DNA from: CBDCUC01 sp965222485
Lineage (GTDB): Bacteria; Pseudomonadota; Alphaproteobacteria; Rhizobiales; Hyphomicrobiaceae
Direction: 5' to 3'
DNA length: 64,000 bases
Assembly: GCA_965222485.1 (NCBI GenBank)
Contig: CBDCUC010000039.1
Location: 930,001 to 994,000 of the forward strand
The position numbers and the translations under genes were made by a program. Shown here piece after piece: positions 53,546 through 62,039 of this stretch (position 1 is its first letter; each line of letters begins with the position of its first letter). The notes below the pieces were generated by a model, which made no database searches, was not told the DNA's origin, and saw only the letters and a list, made by a program, of their open reading frames with translations.

Positions 53546-54193
53546 TCAGTCAATCCCGAGCACCTTGTGTGTCTGCACCGAGAGCCTCCAGGCTGGGTGC
53601 GCCTTGCAATAGGCGATCGCCGCTGCCGTATTATCGGTGATATCGGCGTTATCCATCGGCTGCAAAAGGCGATGTTTAAAGTCCAGTGCTACCAGCGATG
53701 CCGGGTCAAGCCCAGCCTGCGGATAGACGATCTTGAGCTCATCGCCGGATGTTTGCACAAGCTTGGTACCAGCCTTGGGACTGACGCAAATCCAATCGAT
53801 GGCTCGAGGCACGGGCAGCGTGCCGTTAGTCTCAATGGCGATCTCAAATCCCACCTCATGCAATGCATCGAGGAGGGCTGCATCCGCCTGCAGCATTGGT
53901 TCACCACCCGTCAATACGACAAGCAACCTGAGGCCATCGTCATGGCGTGTCGTGTCAGTGCCCGCAGCTTTCAGGCACGCTTCTGCAACGCCCGATGCCG
54001 ATGCAAACTGCCCGCCGCCAGGTCCGTCTGTCCCGACGAAATCGGTATCGCAAAAATCGCATTGCGCGTTTGCTCGGTCGGCCTCACGGCCCGACCATAA
54101 ATTGCAACCAGCAAAACGGCAAAACACTGCTGGCCGTCCCGCATTCACACCTTCGCCTTGCAGCGTGTAGTATATCTCTTTGACCTGATACAT
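53546..54193 (-). CDS. queE: 7-carboxy-7-deazaguanine synthase QueE
   Basis: A 215-residue radical SAM enzyme that contracts 6-carboxytetrahydropterin to 7-carboxy-7-deazaguanine. The cluster motif is the C-x14-C-x2-C variant: Cys30, Cys45 and Cys48 in CNLWSGREADRANAQCDFCD, as in Burkholderia-type QueE. VVLTGGEPMLQ is the SAM-binding GGEP element, and ETNGTLPVPRAIDWICVSPKAG the substrate part. It lies 56 bases before queD. Family identification is firm. Confidence 0.95.
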   Translation of the reverse strand: MYQVKEIYYTLQGEGVNAGRPAVFCRFAGCNLWSGREADRANAQCDFCDTDFVGTDGPGGGQFASASGVAEACLKAAGTDTTRHDDGLRLLVVLTGGEPMLQADAALLDALHEVGFEIAIETNGTLPVPRAIDWICVSPKAGTKLVQTSGDELKIVYPQAGLDPASLVALDFKHRLLQPMDNADITDNTAAAIAYCKAHPAWRLSVQTHKVLGID

Positions 54194-54234
54194 CCGTCCA
54201 GTTGATCATCAGTTTCCGCACCGTCAGTAAAGGC

Positions 54235-54272
54235 CCGCGAGGACCTGCGGCATATCCCGCGGTTTTTTTTTG
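54235..54272 (+). terminator. Orphan plus-strand terminator inside the que cluster
   Basis: CCGCG-A-GGA (54235-54243) pairs with TCC-CGCGG (54255-54262), with one bulged A and an 11-base loop, followed by ten T (54263-54272). It reads on the plus strand, yet all genes here are on the minus strand. It lies in the 126-base gap between the TPR-like gene and queE. Confidence 0.75.
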
Positions 54273-54319
54273 GTTATAATCTTCTATTGGCAGCACCGAC
54301 GCTTCGAGAGCATGCTGGC

Positions 54320-54568
54320 TCATTCCAATGTCGCTGCTATATTTTCAAGCTCAACTTGCGGATCGCCAACGTCTTCAAAATTGTGCTCGGTGCGTCGGTA
54401 CCAATAACGGCTGTTTTGTTCGTCACCTTCAATCTTGTGTAACACCGCATGCAGCCAGCACGATAGCTCACTATCCTCATCCTGTTGCACAAGCTTGTGC
54501 GCATCATCCCAATTCCCGGCCTGCGCCAACGTCACAGCACGCTTCAGGTCACGCCTGTCGATTGCCAT
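54320..54568 (-). CDS. Conserved small protein of unknown function, coupled to queC
   Basis: An 82-residue protein. ATG 54568 has AAAGGA 8 bases upstream; ATGs at 54577 and 54598 are less well placed. The pattern RAVTLAQAGNWDDAHKLVQQ, then SCWLHAVLHKIEGDEQNSRYWYRR matches a small helical family I have seen in many proteobacteria and cyanobacteria, likely a helix-turn-helix TPR-like hairpin; its function is not known to me. The start overlaps the end of queC by 25 bases and queE follows, so it travels in the que operon. Whether it has a role in queuosine synthesis is not known. Confidence 0.75.
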   Translation of the reverse strand: MAIDRRDLKRAVTLAQAGNWDDAHKLVQQDEDSELSCWLHAVLHKIEGDEQNSRYWYRRTEHNFEDVGDPQVELENIAATLE

Positions 54569-55266
54569 TTTTGCCATCCTTTCGCGCGCAAATCGCAAGC
54601 CGGGCAGTGATTACAGCCGTAGCCCCAGTCGTGCCGTCGTGATCTGATGCCGAGATAGCAAGTGTGGGTCTCTTCCACAATCAGGTCGACGAACGGCTGC
54701 CCGCCCAGATCGTATGCCATCTGCCATGTCCCCGCTTTATCGACATACATCAGCGGCGTCTGAACATGGACCGCTTGGTCAAACCCCAGGGTAATTGCGT
54801 CCGCCAGCGTCTGAAGCGTGTCATTGCGGCAATCGGGATAACCGGAATAGTCAGTTTCGCACATGCCTCCGACCAGCGTCGCAATGCCACGCCTGTACCC
54901 CAATGCCGCAGCGTACGTCAGAAACAGCAGGTTACGTCCCGGCACAAACGTTGTCGGAAGCCCGGAGGCACCAAATGCAATTTCTGCGTCTCTTGTTAGA
55001 GCGGTTTCACTAATGCGTCCAAGTTCGTTGAGTTCCAAAAGATGATCATCGCCCAACCGTTCCTGCCAATGGGGCGACAACTCCGGCAACGCGTTCAGGA
55101 TCGTTGCGCGTACGTCCAGCTCCACCTTGTGACGTTGGCCGTAGTCGAAACCAATTGTCTCGACCCGCGGATAGTTTTCCAAAGCCCATGCCAGACAAAC
55201 CGTGGAATCTTGCCCTCCGGAAAACAGCACCAAGGCCGATTTCTGTTTCTGTATCTGCTCAGACAT
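54544..55266 (-). CDS. queC: 7-cyano-7-deazaguanine synthase QueC
   Basis: A 240-residue enzyme converting 7-carboxy-7-deazaguanine to preQ0 at the cost of two ATP. The PP-loop motif is VLFSGGQDSTVCLAW and the zinc cysteines lie at the C-terminus (CNHCPACDLRAKGW plus an upstream Cys in ETHTCYLG). ETDYSGYPDCR is a QueC signature. The start MSEQIQKQK at 55266 is used; an ATG four codons earlier is possible. It is the first gene of the minus-strand que cluster and overlaps the next small gene by 25 bases. Confidence 0.96.
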   Translation of the reverse strand: MSEQIQKQKSALVLFSGGQDSTVCLAWALENYPRVETIGFDYGQRHKVELDVRATILNALPELSPHWQERLGDDHLLELNELGRISETALTRDAEIAFGASGLPTTFVPGRNLLFLTYAAALGYRRGIATLVGGMCETDYSGYPDCRNDTLQTLADAITLGFDQAVHVQTPLMYVDKAGTWQMAYDLGGQPFVDLIVEETHTCYLGIRSRRHDWGYGCNHCPACDLRAKGWQKWQSTGVT

Positions 55267-55725
55267 CCATGCTTGCACTCACTAAGCCGGTTAACCGGCC
55301 ACAATGCCGGAGGATTGCCCACGCTAAAACCGAACACCCCGGGCCGCACAAAAAAACTAACGCGACAGACTCCAAAGACGCATACCACGCAAGCGTCAGC
55401 GCAAAGCTGAACCATGCTTGATATATTAACTCAGGGCCGCGTGGGAACAGGTCCCGCCCACATCGGTGGCACCTACAACGCCTAGAGGTCCCGGCTACCA
55501 ATTCAGGATGGGCCAACGTCCTTCTGTCACCCCGAGCTCCAGCCTATGCCCGAGTTTTACGCACCCATCGACCGCGTCGTGGGTTCCTATCCCAGAATTT
55601 ACAAGAATTCCAATTCAGGACACTAGCGGCGAGGGGGGTGGCTCAGGTATTAGGGAGCAAAGGGAACGCCTCCGGCCAAACCGGTCCGACCCGCTCCCAA
55701 ATTTCCAAAACGAGAAGGAATTCCT
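55267..55725. other. Divergent intergenic region between queC and eno
   Basis: 459 bases with promoters for both directions. Small frames on either strand here are Arg/Pro-rich and without ribosome sites. A poly-A stretch with CTAACGCG at about 55351 resembles one at 48077 but is within chance expectation. Confidence 0.4.
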
Positions 55726-57063
55726 ATGACGGCCATTATTGACATTATCGGTCGCGAAATCCTCGATAGCCGTGGCAACCCAACGGTCGAGGTCGACGTT
55801 ATTTTGGAGGACGGCGCCGAGGGTCGTGCCGCGGTTCCATCTGGTGCATCGACAGGTGCACATGAAGCAGTCGAATTGCGTGATGGTGACAAGGCTCGAT
55901 ATCTGGGCAAAGGAGTTCTGAAGGCAGTCGATGCCGTCAACGGTGAAATTTACGACACACTGGTTGGAATGGATGCTGAAGACCAACGCGGAATCGACCA
56001 TGCGCTGATCATGCTTGACGGGACGTCAAACAAGAACAGGCTCGGCGCCAACGCCATTCTGGGCGTGTCAATGGCGATAGCAAAAGCGGCTGCCGATTCC
56101 GCCGGTCTACCATTATTCCGCTATGTCGGTGGCGCCGCCGCACATGTTCTTCCCGTGCCCATGATGAACATCATCAACGGCGGCGCACATGCCGACAATC
56201 CCATTGATATCCAAGAATTCATGATCATGCCCGTTGCCGCCCAAACAGCGGCAGATGCCGTACGCATCGGTGCGGAAGTCTTTCATGCATTAAAAAAGGG
56301 ATTAGGCGATGCCGGCCACAACACAAACGTTGGCGATGAAGGTGGGTTCGCGCCAGGCCTGAAATCTGCGGATGACGCTCTTGCTTTCATCATGAAGTCG
56401 ATTGAAGCGGCAGGTTATAAGCCCGGTGACGACGTCATGCTCGCATTAGATTGTGCTTCGAGCGAATTCTACAAGGATGGAAAATACAATCTCGCTGGAG
56501 AGGGCAAGGTGCTCGATTCGGAAGGAATGGCGAAATACCTCGCCGATCTCGTCGACCGTTTCCCCATCATCTCCATCGAAGATGGGATGGACGAAGACGA
56601 TTGGGCCGGTTGGAAAGCGCTGACGGAACTTATTGGTGGACGCTGCCAGCTTGTCGGTGACGATTTGTTTGTTACCAACACAGCGCGCTTGGCGCGGGGC
56701 ATTAATGAAGGCGTTGCAAACTCCATTCTCGTCAAGGTCAATCAGATCGGCACGTTGACCGAGACACTGGATGCCGTGGCCATGGCCCAGCGCGCAGGCT
56801 ACACCGCCGTCATTTCACACCGTTCCGGCGAAACGGAAGACGCCACGATTTCCGATCTGTCAGTGGCTACAAATGCCGGACAGATCAAAACCGGTTCACT
56901 TAGTCGCTCTGACAGACTGGCAAAATACAACCAGCTTATTCGCATAGAAGAAGAACTCGGCGATGTTGCCCGGTACGCCGGACGCAGTGTCATACGAGGC
57001 TCGACAATAAGCGCCCCCGCCTGCGCTACTGGCTCAGGCCCAAAACTGGGGCTGGTTGAATAG
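55726..57063 (+). CDS. eno: Enolase
   Basis: A 445-residue glycolytic enzyme interconverting 2-phosphoglycerate and phosphoenolpyruvate. The N-terminus IIDIIGREILDSRGNPTVEV, the loop GAIVPSGASTGxxE-like AAVPSGASTGAHEAVELRD, the magnesium region ALDCASSEFY, ISIEDGMDEDDWAGW and the catalytic Lys in LVKVNQIGTLTE are all present, as is the final SHRSGETEDATISDL. GAGAAGGAA precedes ATG 55726. Next comes ftsB, the common order in Hyphomicrobiales. Confidence 0.98.
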   Translation: MTAIIDIIGREILDSRGNPTVEVDVILEDGAEGRAAVPSGASTGAHEAVELRDGDKARYLGKGVLKAVDAVNGEIYDTLVGMDAEDQRGIDHALIMLDGTSNKNRLGANAILGVSMAIAKAAADSAGLPLFRYVGGAAAHVLPVPMMNIINGGAHADNPIDIQEFMIMPVAAQTAADAVRIGAEVFHALKKGLGDAGHNTNVGDEGGFAPGLKSADDALAFIMKSIEAAGYKPGDDVMLALDCASSEFYKDGKYNLAGEGKVLDSEGMAKYLADLVDRFPIISIEDGMDEDDWAGWKALTELIGGRCQLVGDDLFVTNTARLARGINEGVANSILVKVNQIGTLTETLDAVAMAQRAGYTAVISHRSGETEDATISDLSVATNAGQIKTGSLSRSDRLAKYNQLIRIEEELGDVARYAGRSVIRGSTISAPACATGSGPKLGLVE

Positions 57064-57171
57064 CCATTGTCCGCTCCCTCCAACTTCTGGACAGGCATTT
57101 ACTCAAGCTTAACTGGGCCCGCGATACAACATTGAGGTTCCACCGTTGAACAACTGTTCAAGGCGAACCAC

Positions 57172-57489
57172 GTGTTGCGTATTCCTGACAATGATTGGCG
57201 AACTAGGATTCGGCAGGCGTTAGTGTTGCTTGCCTGCTGGGGATTTACCACCTACTTCGTTTATCATGCATTCCATGGCCGACACGGCCTTGAGGCTCGA
57301 GCCAGATTGATCGATCGCTCTACCTTGCTGGAGTTTGAGATCAGGAGCCTCAAGGCTGTGCGGTCGTCCCTGTCCCGCGACGTTGCTTTGTTGCGCCAGG
57401 AGCCTCCCCACTCAGACATGGTCGAGGAAATCGCACGCGACGTACTGGGCTACGTCCATCCTGAGGATCGCGTCACTCCGCTGCGTTAA
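57172..57489 (+). CDS. ftsB: FtsB/DivIC-type septum formation initiator
   Basis: A 105-residue divisome protein with GTG start at 57172. One membrane helix (about residues 15-33, LVLLACWGFTTYFVYHAF) is followed by a coiled coil (ARLIDRSTLLEFEIRSLKAV) and the short conserved C-terminal part VEEIARDVLGYVHPEDRV. FtsB joins FtsL and FtsQ at the division site. The position between eno and pdhA is typical for this gene in alphaproteobacteria and supports the assignment, since the sequence itself is weakly conserved. Confidence 0.9.
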   Translation: MLRIPDNDWRTRIRQALVLLACWGFTTYFVYHAFHGRHGLEARARLIDRSTLLEFEIRSLKAVRSSLSRDVALLRQEPPHSDMVEEIARDVLGYVHPEDRVTPLR

Positions 57490-57636
57490 CCCTCAGGCCC
57501 TTCCATTGTACGGTCTCACCTATCGCTAAAGCCGCATAAGCTGGCGTTGGCCCAAGCAGTCGTGTACCTTCTCGCCAGCCCATGCGCTGACGTTGCGCAG
57601 CGTGTACTTACCAACCGCTTGAACCGGAGACAGGCA

Positions 57637-58740
57637 GTGGCAGGCAGGAAAGTGACGACAAAGGCGTCAGGGAAAAAGTCCGCCCCCACGTCAAAAGCGG
57701 GTCGCAAGACCGAGAGTGTCAATAAGCAGTCATCTAAGTCTGCGCAAGAGCCCAATCAGGCCGCGTCACCAACGCCATTTTCAACTGAAGAAGAGTTGCA
57801 TGCCTATCGTCAAATGCTGCTTATTCGTCGTTTCGAGGAAAAGGCGGGCCAGCTCTACGGCATGGGTTTCATAGGCGGCTTTTGTCACCTCTATATTGGG
57901 CAGGAAGCTGTCGTGATCGGACTGCAAATGGCAGCGAAGGACGGCGACCAGGTTATTACGACCTATCGCGATCATGGGCACATGTTGGCCTGCGGTATGG
58001 ACCCAAAAGGCGTTATGGCCGAACTGACCGGACGCGCCGCCGGCTTTTCCAAAGGCAAGGGTGGCTCCATGCACATGTTCTCGCTCGCCGACAATTTTTA
58101 TGGAGGGCACGGGATTGTTGGTGCGTCAGTTCCACTGGGCGCCGGCCTTGCATTGGCGAATCGATACCGTGACAACGGCCAGGTCTGCTGGTGTTATTTT
58201 GGAGATGGTGCCGCCAATCAAGGTCAGGTCTACGAGACCTTTAACATGGCCGAACTCTGGAACTTGCCCATAGTCTTTGTGATCGAGAACAACAAATACG
58301 CCATGGGCACATCCATTGAACGCTCGTCCTCTACCACCAACCTGTCGCAAAGAGGGCAAAGCTTCGCCATCCCTGGAGAACAGGTCGACGGCATGGATGT
58401 GAGAGCGGTAAGGGAGGCAGGTTCGCGGGCTGCCGAACACGCTCGTTCCGGCGAAGGCCCGCGCATACTGGAAATGCACACCTACCGCTACCGGGGCCAT
58501 TCGATGTCTGACCCTGCGAAGTATCGGTCGCGAGAAGAGGTGCAAAAAGTGCGCGAGGAGCAGGACGCAATTGAACAGGTGCGCACCCGGTTGTTGGTCT
58601 CAGGCCAGACCAAGGAAGAGGATTTGCGCGAGATCGATCGCAAGATCCGCGAAACCGTGAACGAGGCTGCGACGTTTGCTCAGGAGTCACCTGAGCCAGA
58701 TGAATCGGAACTCTACACAGATGTGTTGGCACCGGCGTGA
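57637..58740 (+). CDS. pdhA: Pyruvate dehydrogenase E1 component, alpha subunit
   Basis: A 367-residue subunit of the thiamine-diphosphate enzyme that decarboxylates pyruvate. GTG 57637 is taken because GGAG lies 9 bases before it; longer (57547) and shorter (57652) starts are possible. The first 47 residues are Lys/Ser/Ala-rich and disordered, then the E1-alpha fold starts at MLLIRRFEEKAGQLYG. The ThDP motif is CYFGDGAANQGQVYETFNMA ending IENNKYAMG, and the phosphorylation-loop-like RYRGHSMSDPAKYRSREE is intact. It is followed by pdhB after 146 bases. Confidence 0.96.
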   Translation: MAGRKVTTKASGKKSAPTSKAGRKTESVNKQSSKSAQEPNQAASPTPFSTEEELHAYRQMLLIRRFEEKAGQLYGMGFIGGFCHLYIGQEAVVIGLQMAAKDGDQVITTYRDHGHMLACGMDPKGVMAELTGRAAGFSKGKGGSMHMFSLADNFYGGHGIVGASVPLGAGLALANRYRDNGQVCWCYFGDGAANQGQVYETFNMAELWNLPIVFVIENNKYAMGTSIERSSSTTNLSQRGQSFAIPGEQVDGMDVRAVREAGSRAAEHARSGEGPRILEMHTYRYRGHSMSDPAKYRSREEVQKVREEQDAIEQVRTRLLVSGQTKEEDLREIDRKIRETVNEAATFAQESPEPDESELYTDVLAPA

Positions 58741-58886
58741 GTTCGGCAATTTCGCTGTTTGGTGTGGGCATACACGCTCTGCGCACAGAGCGAAACTGCT
58801 GACCCAGCGGTTGGTGCACAGTCCAGCAACGTCATGTCGAAAACTGACAAGCCAATTGGGTTCATTTTGAAGACGAGATTTAACGG

Positions 58887-60278
58887 ATGACGACTGAAAT
58901 ATTGATGCCGGCATTGTCTCCAACCATGGAAGAGGGAACGCTCTCCAAATGGCTCGTCAAGGAAGGTGAATCCGTCGGTCCGGGCGACATCATTGCAGAA
59001 ATTGAAACCGACAAAGCCACGATGGAGGTTGAATGCATCGATGAGGGGGTGATCGAGGCGCTGCTCATTGCGGAGGGGACTGAAAACGTAAAGGTCAACA
59101 CGCCCATCGCCCGGGTGGCAGCAAGTGATGATCGTAGCACTGATGCCGCTGCATCGGCACCGCAGGGCGCCGTCACCTCGCCAACACCTATAAAAACGGA
59201 AGCACCTTCGCCCAAGACCGTTGCGCCGCCCTCAGGTCAACCTGTCGATACCGTCGAACCTGCTTTAGATGAAGCAGACGCGCTGGAGGGCCTGGAGACG
59301 CGTGACATGACCATGCGTGAGGCGCTCCGCGATGCCATGGCCGAAGAGATGCGCCGCGATACAGACGTGTTTTTGATGGGCGAGGAGGTCGCTCAGTATC
59401 AGGGCGCCTATAAGGTTTCACAGGGCTTGTTGGATGAGTTCGGTGAGAAGCGGGTGATCGATACACCAATAACGGAGCAAGGCTTTGCCGGGGTCGGCGT
59501 TGGCGCGGCTATGGCGAACCTGAAACCTATCGTTGAATTCATGACTTGGAATTTCGCCATGCAGGCGATCGACCAAATCATCAACTCGGCAGCAAAGACC
59601 CGCTACATGTCCGGTGGGCAACTATCGATTCCCATCGTTTTCCGCGGCCCCAATGGCGCCGCCTCGCGTGTCGCAGCACAGCACTCCCAATGCTATTCCG
59701 CATGGTACGCACACGTACCCGGACTAAGGGTCGTCGCACCATCCAACCCTGCCGATGCTAAAGGCCTGCTAAAGGCAGCAATCCGTGATCCAAATCCGGT
59801 TGTATTCTTGGAAAACGAAATCTTGTATGGAAGCTCCGGGCCCGTCCCGCTCGATGACAATTGGGTCCTACCCATTGGCAAGGCACGCATTGCCCGCAGC
59901 GGCAGTGACGTAACAATCGTTTCTTTTGCTCGCGGTATGGTCTACGCCCTGGAGGCTGCCGATAAGCTTGCCGAGGACGGAATATCTGCGGAAGTCATCG
60001 ACCTTCGTTCGCTGCGCCCGCTCGATATCGAAACAATCCTCGCCTCTGTACGTAAAACCAATCGGATTGTGACGGTTGAGGAAGCTTGGCCAGTCTGCTC
60101 AGTCGGCTCTGAAGTTTGCGCGCGTGTTGCTGCTGACGCCTTCGACGACCTCGACGCTCCGCCAACCAAGGTGTCCGGTGCTGACGTTCCGATGCCATAT
60201 GCCGCAAATCTGGAGCGTTTGGCATTGCCAGACACTCAGGCGGTCGTGAGCGCTGCTCGGGCGGTACTGTACCTCTAA
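58887..60278 (+). CDS. pdhB: Pyruvate dehydrogenase E1 component, beta subunit with N-terminal lipoyl domain
   Basis: A 463-residue E1-beta. Residues 1-80 form a complete lipoyl domain (ILMPALSPTMEEGTLSKWLV), with the lipoylation site at Lys43 in EIETDKATMEVE. A Pro/Ala/Thr-rich hinge (residues about 85-120) leads to the usual E1-beta core (MTMREALRDAMAEEMRRDTDVFLMGEEVA-type start, GIGVGAAMANLKPIVEFMTW region, C-terminal half with DLRSLRPLDIETI). Such fusion is known in several alphaproteobacteria. In this cluster it gains weight because the E2 gene has no lipoyl domain. Confidence 0.97.
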   Translation: MTTEILMPALSPTMEEGTLSKWLVKEGESVGPGDIIAEIETDKATMEVECIDEGVIEALLIAEGTENVKVNTPIARVAASDDRSTDAAASAPQGAVTSPTPIKTEAPSPKTVAPPSGQPVDTVEPALDEADALEGLETRDMTMREALRDAMAEEMRRDTDVFLMGEEVAQYQGAYKVSQGLLDEFGEKRVIDTPITEQGFAGVGVGAAMANLKPIVEFMTWNFAMQAIDQIINSAAKTRYMSGGQLSIPIVFRGPNGAASRVAAQHSQCYSAWYAHVPGLRVVAPSNPADAKGLLKAAIRDPNPVVFLENEILYGSSGPVPLDDNWVLPIGKARIARSGSDVTIVSFARGMVYALEAADKLAEDGISAEVIDLRSLRPLDIETILASVRKTNRIVTVEEAWPVCSVGSEVCARVAADAFDDLDAPPTKVSGADVPMPYAANLERLALPDTQAVVSAARAVLYL

Positions 60279-60426
60279 AGATCACATATTTGCGCTACAA
60301 CGCTCCTACCGAGGCGCAATCACACGTGACCCAAGCAGCTTACCACTGACCTCAACCGTACTATATGCTAACCATCGGATCTCATTTGAGACCGGGAACG
60401 GCACAAGGTCCGCAGGAGGACTGGAC

Positions 60427-60744
60427 GTGGATGACGAAATTTTCGATGAGCTGGACGTGCCCGACGGTGTGCGCGAGGCGGAGGACGCAGTCGAAGTCTT
60501 GCGAGGCTGGATCGGCGACGGTGCGTTACATGTCATTTTCGACCCGGAGACATTCCGCCACGATGTTTCCGAATGGGGGCGCATGCTTGCAGACATAGCC
60601 CTCCATATCGCCAATGCGGTTGAATTGGATGGTCAAATGGATCGGAATGAAGCGCTGAGTGAAATTCGCGAAGCATTCGAGCATGGCCTTGGCACCAATG
60701 CAGTCAGCATGACCGGCAAGATAAAAGGCCGGACCGAGCATTGA
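60427..60744 (+). CDS. DUF5076 family protein
   Basis: A 105-residue acidic protein starting with GTG at 60427 after AGGAGG. It matches the small DUF5076 family (DGALHVIFDPETFRHDVSEWGRMLADI, then helical EIREAFEHGLG), found in alphaproteobacterial pdh clusters. Function is unknown; no catalytic motif is evident. The E2 gene starts 49 bases after its stop, so co-transcription with pdhC is likely. Confidence 0.8.
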   Translation: MDDEIFDELDVPDGVREAEDAVEVLRGWIGDGALHVIFDPETFRHDVSEWGRMLADIALHIANAVELDGQMDRNEALSEIREAFEHGLGTNAVSMTGKIKGRTEH

Positions 60745-60793
60745 CTGCAATTTGAAAACCCCGTGGCCCAGCCAGCAAGATCCGGAAAAAAAC

Positions 60794-61759
60794 ATGGCAA
60801 TCGGCGTGACCTCCACTCACTCAGATCGCATCAAGGCATCCCCTCTGGCGCGCAGGCTCGCGAAAGCAGCCCGTCTCGAATTGTCAGCTATTACCGGCTC
60901 TGGTCCAAAAGGGCGCATCATCAAACAGGACATTGAGCATGCCCTAGCCTCTGCCGGTACAAGTGATGACGCGCATAAGAATCTGCACGCAGGCCTGGCG
61001 CGTATCCCGCCGTCGCCTGGATTGCCCGATGACAAAGTTGTCAAACTTTACCAGCCCGGGTCCTACGAACTGGTGCCACATGACGGCATGCGCAAAACGA
61101 TCGCCGAGCGTCTCGTTTTGTCGAAACAAACCATTCCACATTTCTATCTTTCCGTGGAGTGCCAGATCGACGAACTCTTGCGCGCGCGCGAGCGCATGAA
61201 TGCGGCAAGCCCGCCGGAAGGCGCGCGCAGCTACAAGCTTTCGGTCAATGACTTTTTCATCAAGGCGCTGGCGCTCAGTCTGCAGGACGTGCCGGCAGCC
61301 AATGCAACCTGGACGGCGGACGGAATGTTACGGCACAAGTCGTCAGACGTCGGCGTGGCAGTTGCAGTCGACGGCGGCCTGTTCACGCCCGTCATCCGCC
61401 ATGCCGAATTAAAGTCATTGTCGGAAATCTCAAACGAGATGAAAGATCTGGCCGCGCGCGCCCGCCACCGGAAGCTTTTACCTCACGAATATCAAGGCGG
61501 AACCACGTCGATTTCAAACCTGGGCATGTACGGAATCAAACGCTTCGACGCCGTCATCAACCCGCCACACGCTACCATCCTCGCCATTGGCGCGGCGGAG
61601 AAGCGCCCGGTAGTTGCTGCAGGGGACAGTATCAAAGTTGCAACGATGGTCAGCATCACGCTGTCTTGCGACCATCGCGTCGTCGACGGCGCCGTTGGCG
61701 CTGATCTTCTGGCCAGTCTGAGGAGTTACGTCAGCGATCCTGTCAGGATGCTCGTATGA
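60794..61759 (+). CDS. pdhC: Pyruvate dehydrogenase E2 (dihydrolipoamide acetyltransferase) lacking a lipoyl domain
   Basis: A 321-residue E2 that begins directly at the peripheral-subunit-binding domain (residues 13-50, IKASPLARRLAKAARLELSA). A short linker leads to the chloramphenicol-acetyltransferase-like catalytic domain with His294 and Asp298 in DHRVVDGAVGADLL. The usual one to three N-terminal lipoyl domains (80 residues or more) are absent; typical E2 in relatives is about 420-450 residues. ATG 60794 follows a GGA; a TTG at 60752 would add only 14 residues, none lipoyl-like. Upstream lies the complete DUF5076 gene, so a hidden lipoyl exon is not possible here. Confidence 0.93.
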   Translation: MAIGVTSTHSDRIKASPLARRLAKAARLELSAITGSGPKGRIIKQDIEHALASAGTSDDAHKNLHAGLARIPPSPGLPDDKVVKLYQPGSYELVPHDGMRKTIAERLVLSKQTIPHFYLSVECQIDELLRARERMNAASPPEGARSYKLSVNDFFIKALALSLQDVPAANATWTADGMLRHKSSDVGVAVAVDGGLFTPVIRHAELKSLSEISNEMKDLAARARHRKLLPHEYQGGTTSISNLGMYGIKRFDAVINPPHATILAIGAAEKRPVVAAGDSIKVATMVSITLSCDHRVVDGAVGADLLASLRSYVSDPVRMLV

Positions 61760-62039
61760 CCTTTATCGAATCATTCTGCCTCTGGGTGATTCGCTCATTT
61801 CATCATTTAATCGCCGTTCAAATGTCTCAGCGCGGCTCGGTCCGTGTGACCAATTGATCACGATCAATACCTGTCCACACTTTAGGGCTTTCCAAAACCC
61901 CACAACCATGGGCCAATTACGCGCCCCGGCTTGCTGATCGATAGGCGAGGTGATCACCTGTGCCGCGAAGCACGCGCGAGTGTTGGTCGTAAAGAGCGCG
62001 GTGGCCAAACCAATCGGTACGCCCAGGGGGAATTTGAAC

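Noticed and set aside
48077..55366. An identical 16-base string (A7 followed by CTAACGCG) near 48077 and 55351, both upstream of minus-strand genes
   Set aside because: A 16-base match between any two places on either strand is expected about once in 64 kb by chance, more so with a poly-A run. No extension beyond it.
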